Shown here piece by piece: positions 60,824-64,000 of a stretch of 64,000 nucleotides of DNA (the stretch's first letter is position 1; each line of letters starts with the position of its first letter). The notes beneath the pieces were generated by a model that saw only the letters and a list, made by a program, of their open reading frames with translations, did not search any database and was not told where the DNA came from. The position numbers and the translations under genes were made by a program. This stretch comes from Eledone cirrhosa. Its lineage: Eukaryota; Mollusca; Cephalopoda; Octopoda; Eledonidae. The stretch covers positions 32,565,791-32,629,790 of the forward strand of contig OZ024748.1 in the NCBI GenBank assembly GCA_964016885.1, in the 5' to 3' direction.

Positions 60824-61010
60824 TGTTTCTATTTTAGGCACAAGGCCAACAATTACCCAGTACATTACTGGTACTTTATTTTATCGACCCCGCAAGGATG
60901 AAAGGCAAAGTTAACCTCGGCGGCATTTGAACTCAGATCATAAAGGGACGTAACTCTATGCTTCAAAGCATGGTGTCCGACTCTCTACCGATACTGCCAA
61001 TCCACCGCCC
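60824..61010 (-). mobile_element. Full-length tRNA-derived SINE with target duplication
   Basis: The element is 187 bp and is flanked by the perfect 15-bp duplication TTATAATAAGATAAT (60809-60823 and 61011-61025). In SINE orientation it begins GGGCGGTGGATTGGCAGTAT, has an A-box-like TATCGGTAGAG and a B-box-like GAGTTCAAATGCC, a unique body, and a tail containing AAATAAAGTACCAGTAATG. It is the same family as 62309-62496. Octopus and squid genomes are rich in tRNA-derived SINEs of this kind; the exact family name was not verified. Confidence 0.9.
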
Positions 61011-61025
61011 TTATAATAAGATAAT

Positions 61026-61311
61026 GAGATATAGTAATGCGATAATATACAACTTAACCAACAGAATATAGTACGGTGTGATAAATTGCACTCAGTATAA
61101 TATAACATATTATACGCTCTAAAATATTACTGAGTATGTTTATGCATATACAATTAAACTCAGATAAGTACATGTTGGCATAGTTAAAACACATAAATTT
61201 CATAGTCTACAAAGTGCATATATTCACACTACATATAGAGAGAGGTACAGTTATATTGATATTTAACCAAAATATATATATGTGCAAATAGTTGCAAACC
61301 TAAATACACAT
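61026..61311. other. AT-rich unique stretch
   Basis: No gene or known repeat was seen. Confidence 0.55.
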
Positions 61312-61403
61312 CCACACGCATGCATATAATCATATATATACATATACATACATATCTATATCCACACATACACATCTATACCTCCATATATACATATACA
61401 TAT

Positions 61404-61482
<79 letters not shown>

Positions 61483-61519
61483 CATACATATATACACACA
61501 CATACATACACATATACAC

Positions 61520-61592
<73 letters not shown>

Positions 61593-61801
61593 CATATATA
61601 TATACATATACAACACACACACACATGCACACTTGTGTGAGCATATGTACACTCCTCTTAGATGTGCACATACTCATATATACACATTCATACACCTATA
61701 CTCACATATACACACACACAAACACATATATATACACACACACATATATATATACATACACACACACATACATATGTATATATACACCAATATATACACA
61801 C

Positions 61802-61838
<37 letters not shown>

Positions 61839-61928
61839 TACACATATACATACACATACATATACATACATACACATATACACATACATACACAAGCATA
61901 TACATATATACCCATATACACATACATA

Positions 61929-61968
<40 letters not shown>

Positions 61969-62000
61969 AATATATACACACATAAATATATTTCCATATC
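61312..62000. repeat. TA/CA microsatellite region including left arm of a long inverted repeat
   Basis: Long runs of TA, CA and CATA dominate, and every open frame here is a simple-repeat translation. The part from about 61720 to 62000 is an inverted, imperfect copy of 62635-62904. Non-trivial words such as AAGCATATACATATATAC, CCCATATA and AAATATATTTCCATATC are shared at matching distances. The inner boundary is sharp at 62000. Confidence 0.8.
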
Positions 62001-62101
62001 TAAATCGTCCTTAGATTTAGTAATTTCCAAGATCTCTCCTGAACATAATCTGCACTCACTCCTCTTTCCAAGATATGGAGTTTTTGTAGAATGGTGTTCC
62101 A

Positions 62102-62302
62102 CTATAACTTAAAATCTATTTTTTTCTTTTTATATTTATTTACCGCTTCAGCTAAAGAAGTGGTGTTTGCTAGTTTAGTATTGTTGAAACTAAAAGAGTG
62201 TGCGTAAAATCTTTTCTTAAATGTGTTTGATGTAGATCCTATATATGTTTTGTTGGAGTCTGTAGTAGACTCAGTGCATTTATATATTTCATTATTAATC
62301 AA
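62102..62302 (-). pseudogene. GIY-YIG endonuclease domain fragment (Penelope-like)
   Basis: About 66 codons read LINNEIYKCTESTTDSNK then TYIGSTSNTFKKRFYAHSFS and FNNTKLANTTSLAEAVNK. The IY...YIG pair with the following FKKR and H residues fits the GIY-YIG nuclease module at the C-terminus of Penelope-like retroelement proteins, which nicks target DNA. The frame is cut upstream by the SINE at 62309-62496 (inserted at LINNE) and ends in TAG after KKKKIDFKL. The following C-x2-C segment is out of frame. It is a dead fragment. Other GIY-YIG proteins are possible, but the SFN..K...TSL pattern favours Penelope. Confidence 0.62.
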
Positions 62303-62308
62303 ACATGC

Positions 62309-62496
62309 GGTGAAGGGCGGTGAATTGGCAGTATCGGTAGAGGGTCGGACATGCTTTCCAGCATAGTTACTTCCCTTTACGATCTGAGTTCAAATCCCGG
62401 CGAGGTTAACTTTGCCTTTCATCCTTACGAGGTCGATAAAATAAAGTACCAGTAATGTACTGGGTAATTGCTGGCCTTGTGCCAAAAGTAGAAACA
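62309..62496 (+). mobile_element. Full-length tRNA-derived SINE inserted in the Penelope fragment
   Basis: The element is 188 bp between perfect 18-bp target duplications ATTATTAATCAAACATGC (62291-62308 and 62497-62514). The head reads GGCGGTGAATTGGCAGTATC, the A box TATCGGTAGAGG, the B box GAGTTCAAATCCC, then GGCGAGGTTAACTTTGCC and AAATAAAGTACCAGTAATG. Both pol III boxes look closer to consensus than in the other copies, so this is a young copy. Confidence 0.92.
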
Positions 62497-62634
62497 ATTA
62501 TTAATCAAACATGCTTTCATGCTTATTTTTGCCTTTTAATGTTTTAGCTTCCTTAGATTTATGTGTTAATGACTGAAGGCGACAAGATACACAGCCACCC
62601 GTAATTGCATGAGTAAAAATAAACATCTATGTAT

Positions 62635-62666
62635 GATATGGAAATATATTTATGTGTGTATATATT

Positions 62667-62713
<47 letters not shown>

Positions 62714-62814
62714 ACATATATGTTTATGTATGTGTATATGTGTATATATGTATATGCTTGTGTATGTATGTGTATATGTGTATGTATGTATATGTATGTG
62801 TATGTATATGTGTA

Positions 62815-62855
<41 letters not shown>

Positions 62856-62904
62856 GTGTGTATATATATGTGTATATATATGTATGTGTATGTGTATGTA
62901 TATA
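62635..62904. repeat. Right arm of the long inverted repeat (TG/TA microsatellite)
   Basis: It starts GATATGGAAATATATTTATG at 62635, the inverted copy of the sequence ending at 62000, and continues as TG/TA repeats up to the Tc1 element. Open frames here are simple-repeat translations. Confidence 0.8.
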
Positions 62905-62914
62905 TACAGTGCGC

Positions 62915-63109
62915 CGCAAAAGTTTACAACACATTAGGAAAAATGCAGTTTTAGGTATTTTTAATAAAATTAGGGTAATGAAAATTTAACTACTCATAGA
63001 ACATATAATGAGGCATTTAATGATACAATCATATTTTTAAAAAAATAACAAGGAAATAACACATGAAGAAAAATCAATATTTTTATAACGCAAAAGTTTA
63101 CAACACATT
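62915..63109 (+). promoter_or_regulatory. IR/DR transposase binding sites
   Basis: Outer site 62915-62935 and inner site 63089-63109 are identical over 21 bp and 174 bp apart. These are expected to be the binding sites of the paired-like N-terminal domain of the transposase. Confidence 0.75.
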
Positions 63110-63273
63110 TTATATTTATCGCTTTTTTTCAAGAAAATTCTTAAATTTTCAGATTTAAAATTCAGTAGAATGTTCTAGATTAGGTTTAAGGTAACTTTTA
63201 AGGACTATTAAAAACATTACATCATTATTTGTCTGACAACCATCCTGTAAACATTGACAACCGTCCTGTAAAC

Positions 63274-64000
<727 letters not shown>

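Larger units (their letters stand above)
62001..62634 (-). mobile_element. Penelope-like retroelement fragment inside an inverted repeat
   Basis: The minus strand carries the C-terminal endonuclease part of a Penelope-like element, split by a SINE. A downstream frame reads [20 protein letters not shown], like the C-x2-C segment after the GIY-YIG domain. The fragment is bounded on both sides by inverted copies of the same microsatellite-rich sequence. Penelope-like elements often carry terminal repeats in direct or inverted orientation. Confidence 0.6.

Noticed and set aside
61320..62102. Many open frames of 90-140 codons in both strands (also 62609-62989)
   Set aside because: They are translations of TA/CA microsatellites (Tyr/Ile/His/Thr or Tyr/Val/Cys only) and exist in several frames at once.
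62309..62400. Functional tRNA gene
   Set aside because: A and B boxes are present but the cloverleaf is not complete, and the sequence continues into a SINE body with target duplications.

Overview
No ordinary single-copy gene is visible in this window. It is animal heterochromatin-like DNA: a large AT-rich satellite array invaded by many transposable elements. The mix suggests a lophotrochozoan animal and probably a cephalopod: a 46-bp tandem satellite, several copies of a ~187-bp tRNA-derived SINE of cephalopod type, Penelope-like and Tc1 elements, and Ty3/Gypsy elements whose Gag carries a C-x2-H-x9-C-x3-C knuckle. The species assignment is inference from repeat types; no host gene confirms it.

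Layout. 1-34803: 46-bp satellite (block A), all in one orientation, built from nested higher-order repeats (about 598 bp, about 5.98 kb duplicated in tandem, and about 3.8-3.95 kb in three copies). 34804-39832: a minus-strand Ty3/Gypsy LTR retrotransposon (element A) inserted inside one satellite monomer with a 4-bp target duplication. 39833-44171: satellite block B. 44172-56070: an 11.9-kb non-satellite segment that also lies exactly inside one satellite monomer. It holds a 953-bp element with perfect 204-bp terminal inverted repeats and a nested hAT-type MITE, SINE pieces, a LINE tail, a 153-codon ORF of 15-residue repeats, a second minus-strand Gypsy element (element B, 47910-53334), an inverted-repeat element, purine-rich repeats, and a perfect 345-bp palindrome that encodes a hammerhead ribozyme fold in each arm. 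56071-59175: satellite block C. 59176-60066: a GC-richer ~67-bp minisatellite. 60067-64000: SINEs, long TA/CA microsatellites forming an inverted repeat around a Penelope-like GIY-YIG fragment, and a Tc1-type transposon whose transposase has one internal stop and is cut by another SINE at the window end.

How the parts work together. The two Gypsy elements are related but distinct families. Each has LTRs beginning TGTAGT, a primer binding site one base inside the 5' LTR, a gag ORF, and a pol ORF in the -1 frame. At the gag/pol junction both carry the same device: a GGGAAAM slippery heptamer in the gag frame, a 6-nt spacer, and a stem-loop conserved in shape. Both are broken now. Element A has four internal deletions (one repaired with copied filler DNA) and one TGA stop; element B has two TGA stops and one 1-base insertion, although its LTRs are identical apart from a 2-bp indel. 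The most unusual signals are the paired hammerhead folds in the palindrome, the shared frameshift device, the filler-repaired deletion, and the 11.9-kb insertion inside a single satellite monomer.
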